Source: Pantanalinema rosaneae (GTDB taxonomy: Bacteria; Cyanobacteriota; Cyanobacteriia; Leptolyngbyales; Leptolyngbyaceae). From it: 64,000 bases of DNA. The translations under genes and the position numbers were made by a program. A model generated the notes under the pieces. The model did no database searches. It was not told the DNA's origin and saw only the letters and a program-made list of their open reading frames with translations. Numbering within the stretch: position 1 is the stretch's first letter; every line of letters starts with the position of its first letter. Shown here piece after piece: positions 35,476 through 43,956 of the stretch. Where the stretch lies: contig NZ_JBLZFZ010000001.1 in NCBI RefSeq assembly GCF_050753385.1, positions 62,001-126,000 on the forward strand, in the 5' to 3' direction.

Positions 35476-38016
35476 TTAATTATTCGCAGGTAAACTAAAG
35501 GGTCGAGCCGGAGTCCCAAAGCGAAATAACACTAGAAATACATTATTTTGTCCAGATAACGGGCGATCGAATTGATCCAAACCCATTGAATAGGTTTCTC
35601 GGCTCCAACTTAAACTCAGGGTAGGACTGTTGTAACCATCCCCAAACCGATATTGAGCGGATACACCATAGTTCTGGCTAGTCTTCCCAGGAGCCCAAAA
35701 CGCCGTTAACCGCCCTCGCTGCCCTAGTTGAATTCCAATATCTGCGGTTAATGTGTTATTGACAGAATAAGGGAAGACTTGAAGGAATTTAGTCACACCC
35801 AGTGAAAGCGCTCCCAAATTAGCCCTGGCTGCGATCGTAGCGAAATTGACTGGGGAAATTCCTAGTTGAGTTTCATCGCGACCAAAAGCATAGTTAAAGG
35901 CGGAGGATAAAACAACATTCGCTTTAGCACTGATTGGAAACGTTTTGCTGATCGCACCGCTAATATGGCTGTAATAGTCTTGATCAGAGCGGTTATAGAG
36001 TACGGCTTCTAGATTAAACGTCCAGGTTTTCAGGAACTTAGTATAGTCTGTACCAATGTAGAACTTAGGCGAAGGAGCCGCAATTACCCCACCATAGTAG
36101 CGAAAGATCGAGTCCGAACTAGTAATATTACCCGATAAACTGAGATGGGGATAATATTTTGTGATTTCAGTAATTTTGGTTTCAGTGACAAAATTCACAT
36201 CACGATTAAATAATGTAATGTAAATTTGTGTATAAAAGGCAGAGAGATCGGCTGAAGAAAATGTTTCACTATTCACGGTAGAAGAAAAGGCATTATTCGA
36301 TCCTCTCCCCCCCTCTCCCCCAGCCGTTACAAGTACCCGCTCTCGGCTAGTTGGTTGATACAGCAGATCGTCTCGTTGTGAGAATGTCGTCACCGGAGAC
36401 AACCCTAACCACACACTATTAAAACTGGCACTCGGCATCACTAGCGTTTGTTCTTGGTGATGGGGATGCAGGGCACTACCTAAACCCGCCTGATAGATCG
36501 TGAAGCTATTGTCTGGCAGGCGAACATTATTGGCTGCAAAGAACAGATTTTTATTGATGTTGGTACTCGCTGCCTCTAATGTGCCTTCAAGCTGAGGTTC
36601 AACATCAGGTAAAAGTTCAGCCGCTAATTGCACCACCAGGTTAACATCCTGGTTTTGATCACCGGGAATGATGGGAAATCCCCGCACCGTCCGACCTATC
36701 ACAGCCCGATGATGGTTCGCTTTAATGATTTGCCGGATGCGCGAGATGGTTGTTACTGGTGTTGTTTCAATCACCTCACGCCGGACAACTGAGGTTTCAT
36801 CTGTTTGGGTATTACCCGGAAGCGCTCCAATATTCGGAAAATACAGGTCAATTCCTACCTCTTTGCCAACCTCACCTAATTGAAAGCCGGGTTGCGCCAA
36901 AATTGATAGTGTTTCTGGAGAGACAGACTCTCCTACAGTCCCAGGCTGAAAAATACGGGTAGGAAATAAAAATTTCGGATCAAGGCTGGTTCTATCGGTA
37001 ATTAAAGTAGGTGACAAGCTACATAATTGAGCCGTATCATTCACGCCAGCACAGGAACCTAAGAATGTTAGTTGTAGCCCAATTCCCTGAAATGTTTGAG
37101 GGACTTTTCTTAAAATCGTGAGTTCACGTTGTTGCCTAACTGTTTGAACCTGAAGATAAGTTCCCGTTTGTTCAGAGGTAAAAACATTATCATGAGATAA
37201 ACTTTGGATAATTTTACTATCTAATCGATAAATGCCATTTATATTAAGGTTAGAACTAATACTATTACCAAAACTATATCCACTCGTGATTTCCCATTCC
37301 GTTAAGTGACTGATCAGCGTCCCATTTAACTTCATATTTGTAATAAATGGATTCACCTTTCGATCAGGAATCACCCGTGGTGGCTTCTTATACTGAGATA
37401 CCCTGGGGGTATCATCTGGTTCATGGTTAGCGCTCGCAGAAGATGCATCAGTTGTTGCAGGGGAAGTATCAGTACCACCACTTGGTTCCGGCAGAGGCTC
37501 CAATGAGCGCGATCGCTCTAGTTGAACGGTTGCTTCTGGCTGTAATTGGGACGCTGCCGATGTACTCGTTACGGGAAAAAAATCGCTCTCGGCTGAAACC
37601 GGTGGCTGTGGACTAAATTCTGGTTGTACCTGCAAAACTGAGGGTGTATCTGCGATCGCTGGAATTAAAGTAGGAGCTAACCATGGCCCATCGATCGCTG
37701 CTTCTAACTCTGTCACAGATGGCAATGCTTGGTTATAAAATTGAAGCGTCGGGATTGGAATTATAGAATACGTTTTCTCATCCAATTCTCCAGAGCCTCG
37801 ATCGGCAAGCAAAACTATGTTTTCGGGTGGTGGCGATGGCTCTAAGCTGCGATCGGCTTGCCTGATCTCTGGGGCAACGGGCTGAGATATGTAGTGTAAA
37901 TCGCCTGAAATGAAGGGTAACACAGGACTGCTTGCTCCCATTGTTGGGTCAGGAATGTCCCTCAATACAAGAAGGGGCAGATCCGCAGATCCGCCCCAAT
38001 GAGAATCAGTCAGCAC
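35476..38016 (-). CDS. Large beta-barrel-like surface protein (hypothetical)
   Basis: 846 residues from a GTG at 38014-38016. Residues 1-220 are rich in Pro, Ser and Glu and look disordered. Residues 225-846 are beta-rich with alternating hydrophobic strands (TNMKLNGTLISHLTEWEITSGY, LSLSWSRETYSM), ending in an outer-membrane-like strand NNVFLVLFRFG followed by a short tail. This suggests an outer-membrane beta-barrel or autotransporter-like protein, yet the N-terminus has no signal peptide. It is in the same frame as the preceding secreted protein, separated only by TAA and one TGG codon (see findings). No family recognised. Confidence 0.75.
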   Translation of the reverse strand: MLTDSHWGGSADLPLLVLRDIPDPTMGASSPVLPFISGDLHYISQPVAPEIRQADRSLEPSPPPENIVLLADRGSGELDEKTYSIIPIPTLQFYNQALPSVTELEAAIDGPWLAPTLIPAIADTPSVLQVQPEFSPQPPVSAESDFFPVTSTSAASQLQPEATVQLERSRSLEPLPEPSGGTDTSPATTDASSASANHEPDDTPRVSQYKKPPRVIPDRKVNPFITNMKLNGTLISHLTEWEITSGYSFGNSISSNLNINGIYRLDSKIIQSLSHDNVFTSEQTGTYLQVQTVRQQRELTILRKVPQTFQGIGLQLTFLGSCAGVNDTAQLCSLSPTLITDRTSLDPKFLFPTRIFQPGTVGESVSPETLSILAQPGFQLGEVGKEVGIDLYFPNIGALPGNTQTDETSVVRREVIETTPVTTISRIRQIIKANHHRAVIGRTVRGFPIIPGDQNQDVNLVVQLAAELLPDVEPQLEGTLEAASTNINKNLFFAANNVRLPDNSFTIYQAGLGSALHPHHQEQTLVMPSASFNSVWLGLSPVTTFSQRDDLLYQPTSRERVLVTAGGEGGRGSNNAFSSTVNSETFSSADLSAFYTQIYITLFNRDVNFVTETKITEITKYYPHLSLSGNITSSDSIFRYYGGVIAAPSPKFYIGTDYTKFLKTWTFNLEAVLYNRSDQDYYSHISGAISKTFPISAKANVVLSSAFNYAFGRDETQLGISPVNFATIAARANLGALSLGVTKFLQVFPYSVNNTLTADIGIQLGQRGRLTAFWAPGKTSQNYGVSAQYRFGDGYNSPTLSLSWSRETYSMGLDQFDRPLSGQNNVFLVLFRFGTPARPFSLPANN

Positions 38017-38019
38017 CCA

Positions 38020-38427
38020 TTAGTTAGAACCTGCTGCGTTTAGTGTGCCCGCATCAGCATCCATTTGCACAACCGATGCATCCAAAGTATTTGCCTGATT
38101 GGTAGCAACCGGGTTAGCTGTCGCCATATTGCTCACAACACCCGAAGTCATAGTCATCGTGCTCGTCCCACTTGTACCAGACGAGTAAGCTGCATTAGCA
38201 GTTCCGTCATTATAAGAGCCAGCCGCCGCACTATTACTGCCTACAGCGGCTGAAATTGCTGCCCCTGTCACTTGCCCACCAGCATTAATCGTGAAAGCTG
38301 CCGAGCCTGCCGCACCAGCCTCTCCCGCCGATGCCGGACGCATACCACCGAACAAACCGATCCCAAACGCGGTTCCTGCAACCAGACCGGAAACCACTAA
38401 AGCATGACGAAAAGAACGCTGAGACAT
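38020..38427 (-). CDS. Small exported Gly/Ala/Ser-rich protein (paralogue 2)
   Basis: 135 residues with a signal peptide (basic MSQRSFRHAL, hydrophobic core VVSGLVAGTAFGIGLFG, cleavage predicted at PASA|GEAG). The mature part of about 100 residues is rich in A, G, S, T and N with almost no charged or aromatic residues: GEAGAAGSAAFTINAGGQVT, then ISAAVGSNSAAAGSYNDGT. It is a paralogue of the gene 75 bp upstream (38503-38925), sharing the whole GEAGAAGSAAFTI...VTGAAISAAVG block. The TAA stop is at the position homologous to the paralogue's end, which argues that it is the native stop. Probably secreted or cell-surface. Confidence 0.85.
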   Translation of the reverse strand: MSQRSFRHALVVSGLVAGTAFGIGLFGGMRPASAGEAGAAGSAAFTINAGGQVTGAAISAAVGSNSAAAGSYNDGTANAAYSSGTSGTSTMTMTSGVVSNMATANPVATNQANTLDASVVQMDADAGTLNAAGSN

Positions 38428-38502
38428 GAGAAATAGCTCCTAGTAAGTTGAAATGTGAGAGTGATAACGAATTAATTCAGCGAAGCAATGATGATTACAG
38501 GG

Positions 38503-38925
38503 TTAGAGACTTCCAGCAATATCCACAGTGCCATTAGGCGCATTGGTTTTCACAGCATCCGGATCTAAGTTGTTGGCTTGAGCAGTTCCTGGTGCGGCAT
38601 CAGCAGTATCCTGAATTGAGGTAACAACACCACTGGCAAGACCAACGCTCAAGTTACCGCCAGAACCCATCGAGTAGGCAGCATTCGTAGAACCGCTGTT
38701 ATAGGAAGCGGCAACTGCTCCATTTTTACCAACCGCTGCCGAAATCGCTGCACCTGTGACTTTGCCACTAGTAGCGTCAATTGTAAAAGCGGCGGAACCG
38801 GCTGCACCAGCTTCTCCGGCTGAGGCTGGACGAACATTACCCAGTAGACCCATCATGACGGCAGCGGCGGTGCTGATGGTTAAACTAGAAATGATGATTG
38901 TGCGACGAACTGATTGAAGTACCAT
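38503..38925 (-). CDS. Small exported Gly/Ala/Ser-rich protein (paralogue 1)
   Basis: 140 residues, signal peptide with VRRTIIISSLTISTAAAVMMG and cleavage after RPASA. The mature protein GEAGAAGSAAFTIDATSGKVTGAAISAAVG... is Gly/Ala/Ser-rich with a few Tyr (ASYNSG, AAYSMG). It is the first gene of the apparent transcription unit (38925 to 35476) with paralogue 2 and the barrel protein. A GAATTGAA/TTCAATTC inverted repeat lies 74-106 bp upstream of its ATG. Function unknown; its composition suits a fibre or matrix component. Confidence 0.85.
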   Translation of the reverse strand: MVLQSVRRTIIISSLTISTAAAVMMGLLGNVRPASAGEAGAAGSAAFTIDATSGKVTGAAISAAVGKNGAVAASYNSGSTNAAYSMGSGGNLSVGLASGVVTSIQDTADAAPGTAQANNLDPDAVKTNAPNGTVDIAGSL

Positions 38926-39469
38926 GATCGCTTTCCTTCTTTAATGAGATGATGAGTATTGAAATCTGAAGCCAGCATTGAAGCTGAGATGGAAGAATGA
39001 ATTGAAAATCAGGTAACAGATGATTCAATTCATTTCAATCGGTTAGATGCTAGCGAATGAAGTCCGGTGAGGTGCTCTGTGATGACTGATTCACTTTGTA
39101 GCTCCGTTCGGAATCCATATATACAATCTAGCGGTTGCTTGATTGAACGGCTATCAGGAAAAACCTGAGTTTAGCCTCAGGAAAAGTCTGAATTAACCAG
39201 TGGCAAACCAATCTATTACAGAACATGCTTAGGAGCGTAAATTTAATTAATCGGCAAACTGTACGGGCAAGTTTAGCAAACCCATCTGCCTCCCACGATA
39301 TATCTATCGGCAAAACCCACCCCTCCCAAATCTTGAACTGATTTAATTCCCATTCCTGATAATCCCTATTGTCACTAATGACAAAATGGCACAAGCACTC
39401 CTTTAAAGGAAGAAACTTGCACCACAAAGAAAGCTAAGTTGATTAACTAAAATTTTATGAACTTACATA
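38926..39469. other. Intergenic region upstream of exported-protein genes
   Basis: About 540 bp between the NarL-type regulator and the first exported-protein gene, both on the minus strand. The inverted repeat GAATTGAA (38999-39006) / TTCAATTC (39024-39031) could be a regulator site. A 99-codon minus-strand frame (39128-39427) lacks a ribosome site and has an unusual Trp/Cys-rich composition, so I do not call it a gene. Confidence 0.45.
38999..39031. promoter_or_regulatory. Inverted repeat upstream of exported-protein operon
   Basis: Perfect 8-bp arms GAATTGAA and TTCAATTC, 17 nt apart, 74-106 bp before the first exported-protein ATG. Position and symmetry suggest an operator, perhaps of the neighbouring NarL-type regulator (inference). 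Confidence 0.3.
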
Positions 39470-40120
39470 TTATTCATCCAGTACAACGAGTCCTTTACGA
39501 ATCGCATATCGTACTAAACCAGCAATATCACGGATATTCAAACGTTCCATCAACTGTACCCGATGGGTTTCTACTGTTTTTGTACTAATAAACAGCTCTT
39601 CAGCAATTTCCTTAGTTGACTTTCCGGCGGCAATCAGTTGCAAAATCTCACGTTGACGCGGAGTAAGCTGCTCCAGAGGATTCGCTTCGCCACTGCGCCG
39701 GACATAATCTGCCAGAACATACTTGGAAATGCTCGGGCTGAGATAAGTTTCACCCCGAGCGATCGTCTGTATCGCCAATTCCAGTTCACTCATGCCACTA
39801 TCCTTGAGCACATAACCGCTTGCCCCTGCCCTGAGTGCTTGATGAATATACTCTTGATTGGCATACATGGATAGGATGATCACCCGCACTTGAGGAAACT
39901 CTTTAGTAATCTGTGCTGTTGCTTCCAGTCCGTTCATTAGAGGCATGGCAATATCCATTAACACGAGATTGGGGCGATATTGTTCCACCAGACGCAATGC
40001 TTCTTGCCCATCTCCTGCCTCAGCGATCACTTCGATCGTGCTAACGGATTGCAGAAGAGAGCGAAATCCCGCCCTAACGAGAGCATGATTATCGACAATT
40101 AGAACTTGGAGGGGCGACAT
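39470..40120 (-). CDS. NarL/LuxR-family response regulator
   Basis: 216 residues. Receiver domain MSPLQVLIVDNHALVRAGF with phospho-Asp in LVLMDIAMP, Thr/Ser in VIILSMYA and Lys in VLKDSG. The C-terminal LuxR-type helix-turn-helix is LTPRQREILQLIAAGKSTKEIAEELFISTKTVETHR. It lies 48 bp after the NarX-type kinase gene on the same strand and is its likely partner. The exported-protein genes downstream are plausible targets (inference). Confidence 0.93.
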   Translation of the reverse strand: MSPLQVLIVDNHALVRAGFRSLLQSVSTIEVIAEAGDGQEALRLVEQYRPNLVLMDIAMPLMNGLEATAQITKEFPQVRVIILSMYANQEYIHQALRAGASGYVLKDSGMSELELAIQTIARGETYLSPSISKYVLADYVRRSGEANPLEQLTPRQREILQLIAAGKSTKEIAEELFISTKTVETHRVQLMERLNIRDIAGLVRYAIRKGLVVLDE

Positions 40121-40168
40121 GCTGCAATTACTCCAGTAATTAACCTTTCAAGATGAAAGTCAGTCTGT

Positions 40169-41794
40169 TCACAACGGGAGACGTAGGTGAATTTCTGTGC
40201 CCTGATCCGGAACAGACGTAATAGTAATCTTTCCATCTACCAATAGAGCCCGTTCTTCCATGCCTAATAGCCCTAAACTGTGACCACGGGTTGTCTGTTC
40301 CCTCATCGTTTGAGGATCGAAGCCAACTCCGTCATCCTGAATCAGCAGGTGGAGTGATCTCTCTTGTTGTTGCAAGATGATAGTTACAGAGGTTGCCTGA
40401 GCATGACGGACTACATTCGTGAGGGCTTCTTGCACAATTCGGAAGCAGGTTGTCCCGATCGTTTGGGATAGGCTTAGTTCCACAAGACATTGAAAATCAA
40501 TACAGATGCCTGTACGCTCTATTTGCCGATCGATATACCAGCGTAAAGCGGCCTGAAGCCCCAAATCATCTAGTAATGATGGTCGTAAATCCAACGATAG
40601 ATGGCGTACCTGCTGAAGAGCATTATCCACAATGGCAATGCTGTCATCGATTCGAGGAGACTGATCACCTTCATTCAGCGAATGTTGAAGGATTTGTAAA
40701 TTAATTTTGATCGCTGTCAACGCTTGTCCAATTTCATCATGTAACTCGTGGGCAATATAGCGGCGTTCCGTCTCCTGCGCCTCTAGCAAACGGGCTGAGA
40801 GATTCTGTAACCGTTCCCGATCGCTACGAACCTGCTCAAACAACCGAGTATTCTGAATGGCGATCGCCAAGTGATCGGCAATTTCACAGGCAATACTCAC
40901 ATGATCTGAGTTAAACGCCATTGTTCGAGCATCTACCACCAGTAGTTCCCCGATCGTCGTTGCTTGGACAAACAACGGAATCGCTAACGAAGAACGCATT
41001 CCCCCTGAAATTAAGCGTTGCGAAAGTAGACAGGGCATCGCCAAGTGAGTTAAATCAGAGATATGGCGAAACCGATTAATATGCAATTCATCCGAATTGA
41101 ATATTCTATCTAAAGGAAACACTGTATCCTCTGGAAATAACAGTTCTCCATCAGCCGCACTAGAAATCACCCGAGCTTCATCGATCTGGAAATCAAATAG
41201 CAGCACCATTGCTTGCTGGCAAGGAATTAACTGGCGCAAATGGCAGAGAGAGGTCTGAGCAATCTCCTGAGGTGATCGTTTAGCTAGAATAGCTTGTTCG
41301 ATCGCATGAAGTCCCAACACTCGTTGGCTGTAACGTAATAAAGAAGCCTCTGTGCGCTTGCGTTCACTAATATCTTCAATAACAGCAACAAAGTAGTGAG
41401 GCTGTTTATTCTCATGCAATACCAACGAAACTGTTAGCTTACCCCAAATAATTGAACCCGTTCGCTTCACATATTGTTTTTCGATCGAGTAGGTACGAAT
41501 TTCCAGTTTCAGCAGTTGCTGTAGCAGTTCTGCATCTATTTCTACCGTATAAAGATGGGTAACTTCTTGAATTCGCTTCGTTAGCAACTCATAGTGAGTA
41601 TAACCCAGGATCTCACAGAGTTTCTGGTTGACTCGGAGGAATTGACCATCGAGCGCAATATGGGCTAACCCAACCGCTGTTTGGTCAAATGTTGCATCAA
41701 ACTGGGCTTGAAGTTCCTCTAAAGTAGGCTGATCCCCCTGTTCCTGAGAGGCATTGAGTAATTGTTGATCAGGCTCTGCCTCTACTTCATGCAT
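40169..41794 (-). CDS. NarX-type sensor histidine kinase (PAS-GAF-HisKA_3)
   Basis: 541 residues, no clear membrane helix, so cytoplasmic. PAS domain at about 25-150 (FDQTAVGLAHIALDGQFLRVN, ending HYFVAVIEDISERKRTE), GAF domain at about 165-320, then the HisKA_3 dimerisation segment RRYIAHELHDEIGQALTAIKINL with the phospho-His, and a HATPase domain (IVQEALTNVVRHAQ, LIQDDGVGFD, GHSLGLLGMEERA). This class pairs with NarL-type regulators, and such a gene is adjacent. Signal unknown; the GAF has no obvious bilin-binding Cys-His. Confidence 0.92.
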   Translation of the reverse strand: MHEVEAEPDQQLLNASQEQGDQPTLEELQAQFDATFDQTAVGLAHIALDGQFLRVNQKLCEILGYTHYELLTKRIQEVTHLYTVEIDAELLQQLLKLEIRTYSIEKQYVKRTGSIIWGKLTVSLVLHENKQPHYFVAVIEDISERKRTEASLLRYSQRVLGLHAIEQAILAKRSPQEIAQTSLCHLRQLIPCQQAMVLLFDFQIDEARVISSAADGELLFPEDTVFPLDRIFNSDELHINRFRHISDLTHLAMPCLLSQRLISGGMRSSLAIPLFVQATTIGELLVVDARTMAFNSDHVSIACEIADHLAIAIQNTRLFEQVRSDRERLQNLSARLLEAQETERRYIAHELHDEIGQALTAIKINLQILQHSLNEGDQSPRIDDSIAIVDNALQQVRHLSLDLRPSLLDDLGLQAALRWYIDRQIERTGICIDFQCLVELSLSQTIGTTCFRIVQEALTNVVRHAQATSVTIILQQQERSLHLLIQDDGVGFDPQTMREQTTRGHSLGLLGMEERALLVDGKITITSVPDQGTEIHLRLPL

Positions 41795-41823
41795 CTTGTT
41801 TGTCCTATCATTTTGCTGACTAA

Positions 41824-42918
41824 TTACTTTTCTTTTACAGGAAGTTCAATCCGAACAATGGTTCCTGTGGGCGTACTGGTAATGTCTAGCTTGCCATGAT
41901 GTAATTCCGTAATCTGCCGAACAATGACTAGCCCCAAGCCAGATCCCTGTTGTTCATAAAACTTACGTTCAAACTGAATATAGGCTCCTATATCGGCAAT
42001 TTGGGCAGATGTCATCCCTCGCCCTTGATCGATTACCTCTAGAATAAATCGATCCTGCTGAAATTCGCTCACAAGATGAATTAGCATCCCTGATCTGGAG
42101 AATTTACAAGCATTATCCACTAATTCTTCAACAATTTTTTCTAAATTAGTATCAGAAATCAGGATAGGACTAATACTGCGTTGCAAGCTTAAATCAACAT
42201 TGCGATCGACCCGTTGAGCCACCTTCATTGCAGCACTAGCAATAACACTTTCAGAATAATTGCAACTCATATTCTGATAAGCCAAAAGGCTTTCTTGATT
42301 CTGAGCATCCAGCCGTAATTTGGCGTATAGTAATGAATTCTGGATTGTTCGCTCCAGTCGCCATGCTGATTTAGAAATCAAGCTACCAATTTCAGCGACC
42401 TCTGCCGTTTCCAGCTTAGCCGCGTATGTTGTTAAATAACTTGATAATCCACAAATACTATTTAATGGCGTTAGTAATTCATGGGGTAAATATGTCGAGA
42501 GATGCCCTCGTAAATCTTCTAGTTTTTGTTGATAGTGTTGTTCAACCGTAGTCTGTGTTTCTAGACGAGTTTTAATCGTGTTGATTAGCTCAGCGTGGGT
42601 AAAAGGCTTGGTTAGATAATCACTTGCCCCCAGTTCCATGCCATGACGGATATCTGGTTTACCTGCCTTAGCCGTGAGAAAAATGAAGGGAGTTGTGACC
42701 AAGCCGGGGAGCGATCGAATTTGGTGTAGCACCCCATATCCATCTAATTCTGGCATCATGATGTCACAGAGGACGAGATCGACTGGATAAGTCTGTGCCA
42801 ATTCAACCCCTTGCTGGCCATTTTCAGCGCAGATCACCTGAAAATTCTCTATTTCTAATAGTTCGGTCAGGTTCTCTCGTAAACAGGCTTCATCTTCAAT
42901 CACGAGAATTTGTTTCAT
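41824..42918 (-). CDS. Receiver-histidine kinase hybrid
   Basis: 364 residues. N-terminal receiver MKQILVIEDEACLRENL with phospho-Asp in LVLCDIMMPELDG and Lys in YLTKPF. A short coiled coil leads into an H-box-like YLPHELLTPLNSICG, then HATPase motifs VDNACKFSRSG, DQGRGM and GSGLGLVIVRQI. The order REC-kinase is common in cyanobacterial relay proteins. It lies 29 bp upstream of the NarX-type kinase on the same strand, forming a three-gene signalling operon. Confidence 0.9.
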   Translation of the reverse strand: MKQILVIEDEACLRENLTELLEIENFQVICAENGQQGVELAQTYPVDLVLCDIMMPELDGYGVLHQIRSLPGLVTTPFIFLTAKAGKPDIRHGMELGASDYLTKPFTHAELINTIKTRLETQTTVEQHYQQKLEDLRGHLSTYLPHELLTPLNSICGLSSYLTTYAAKLETAEVAEIGSLISKSAWRLERTIQNSLLYAKLRLDAQNQESLLAYQNMSCNYSESVIASAAMKVAQRVDRNVDLSLQRSISPILISDTNLEKIVEELVDNACKFSRSGMLIHLVSEFQQDRFILEVIDQGRGMTSAQIADIGAYIQFERKFYEQQGSGLGLVIVRQITELHHGKLDITSTPTGTIVRIELPVKEK

Positions 42919-43327
42919 AGTTCTAAGCCAGGGGGTGAGCAGGTCATCTAACTATCCTGATCATGGCAGGCACAATTAAGAATGGCATCCCCGTAAACCA
43001 GTAGATTACAGCCTCATCCGTCCTGGGTGAAACTACCTTGACTATCTGCGTAGGGGTTCTGTGGGATTACATACAGCCGTTTTCAAATGAATGCACCACA
43101 CTTGTCAATTCGGTCAGCCCCCTTTTCTAGTATGCCCGTAGGGCTTTAAGCCCCCTTTCTACGATGCCGTCAGGCTATATTCTGGGGGACTTTGGCTCCT
43201 GTTCCCCCCAAAATTGGGGGGCTAGGGGGGCAAAAACTGCTGTAATTATTTATTGATGGACGATCGAGAAAGACAGGCGATAATGAGAGGGAGAAGTGAC
43301 GATCTAGCGTAGGACATACTTGCAGGT
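42919..43327. other. Divergent intergenic region with repeat copy D
   Basis: About 410 bp between the hybrid kinase and the 207-aa membrane protein gene. The central part is repeat copy D (43120-43236). The flanks carry promoters by position; no gene was seen. Confidence 0.4.
43120..43236. repeat. MITE-like palindromic repeat, copy D
   Basis: Contains CCCCCTTTTCTAGTATGCCC and GTAGGGCTTTAAGCCCCC (as in copy C, inverted), GATGCCGTCAGGCTATATTC (as in copy A), then TTCCCCCCAAAATTGGGGGG and CTAGGGGGGCAAAA (as in copy A). It thus joins modules of two other copies. Confidence 0.75.
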
Positions 43328-43951
43328 ATGAATCAACGGTTAACTCAAACCCAACTGACTCAAATTGTTGCAGAAGTAGAGCGCTTGTCACAGCGACAAC
43401 AGGCAGAACTCGATGCAGATCAAGTAAAAGCTATTTTGCAGGAGTTGAATTTGCCGCCGGAATTGTTTGATGAAGCGATCGGGCAACTGCGACGACGAGA
43501 AGCTTTAGCAGCCCGCCAGCGTCGGATGATTTGGGTCCTTGGAGCGGTGACTGCTGTGATTACCCTGGCAATTGCCAGCTTTATTTGGTTGGAACATCAA
43601 CAGCAACAAATCCTGGCTCGGTTAGCGGTGCAGCAGGATCGGATTACTCTTGCCTCAGATTCAGGTGAGACGTTAACCCAGGTAACGCGTCAGGCAAATC
43701 CCGAGTTATTTTACCGAGTCACGTTAGCCGAAGCTCCGGTCGGACAAAGACTGTCTCTATCTTGCCAATGGATCGATCCTAACGGCAACATCGTGCATCA
43801 AAATCACTACCAAACTCGCGAAATCAGCACCCCCATCTGGAATACATTCTGTCGCTATGCCCTGGGCTCCTCGGCTCCCACAGGGATTTGGACAGTACAA
43901 ATGTTGAGTGGCGATCGTCGCCTCAGTGATACTACGTTCAGTGTGCAATAG
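43328..43951 (+). CDS. Membrane-anchored hypothetical protein in ligase cluster
   Basis: 207 residues. The N-terminal 65 residues are helical and charged (LTQIVAEVERLSQRQQAEL, LPPELFDEAIGQLRRREA), then a single hydrophobic helix (WVLGAVTAVITLAIASFIWL), then an external beta-rich domain of about 110 residues (VGQRLSLSCQWIDPNGN, TGIWTVQMLSGDRRLSDTTFSV) of Ig-like appearance. It ends 5 bp before the first asparagine-synthase-like gene, so the two are co-transcribed. No family recognised. Confidence 0.75.
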   Translation: MNQRLTQTQLTQIVAEVERLSQRQQAELDADQVKAILQELNLPPELFDEAIGQLRRREALAARQRRMIWVLGAVTAVITLAIASFIWLEHQQQQILARLAVQQDRITLASDSGETLTQVTRQANPELFYRVTLAEAPVGQRLSLSCQWIDPNGNIVHQNHYQTREISTPIWNTFCRYALGSSAPTGIWTVQMLSGDRRLSDTTFSVQ

Positions 43952-43956
43952 AGAAT

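Noticed and set aside
39128..39427. 99-codon minus-strand frame upstream of the exported-protein genes
   Set aside because: No ribosome site and an unusual Trp/Cys-rich composition; no family resemblance.
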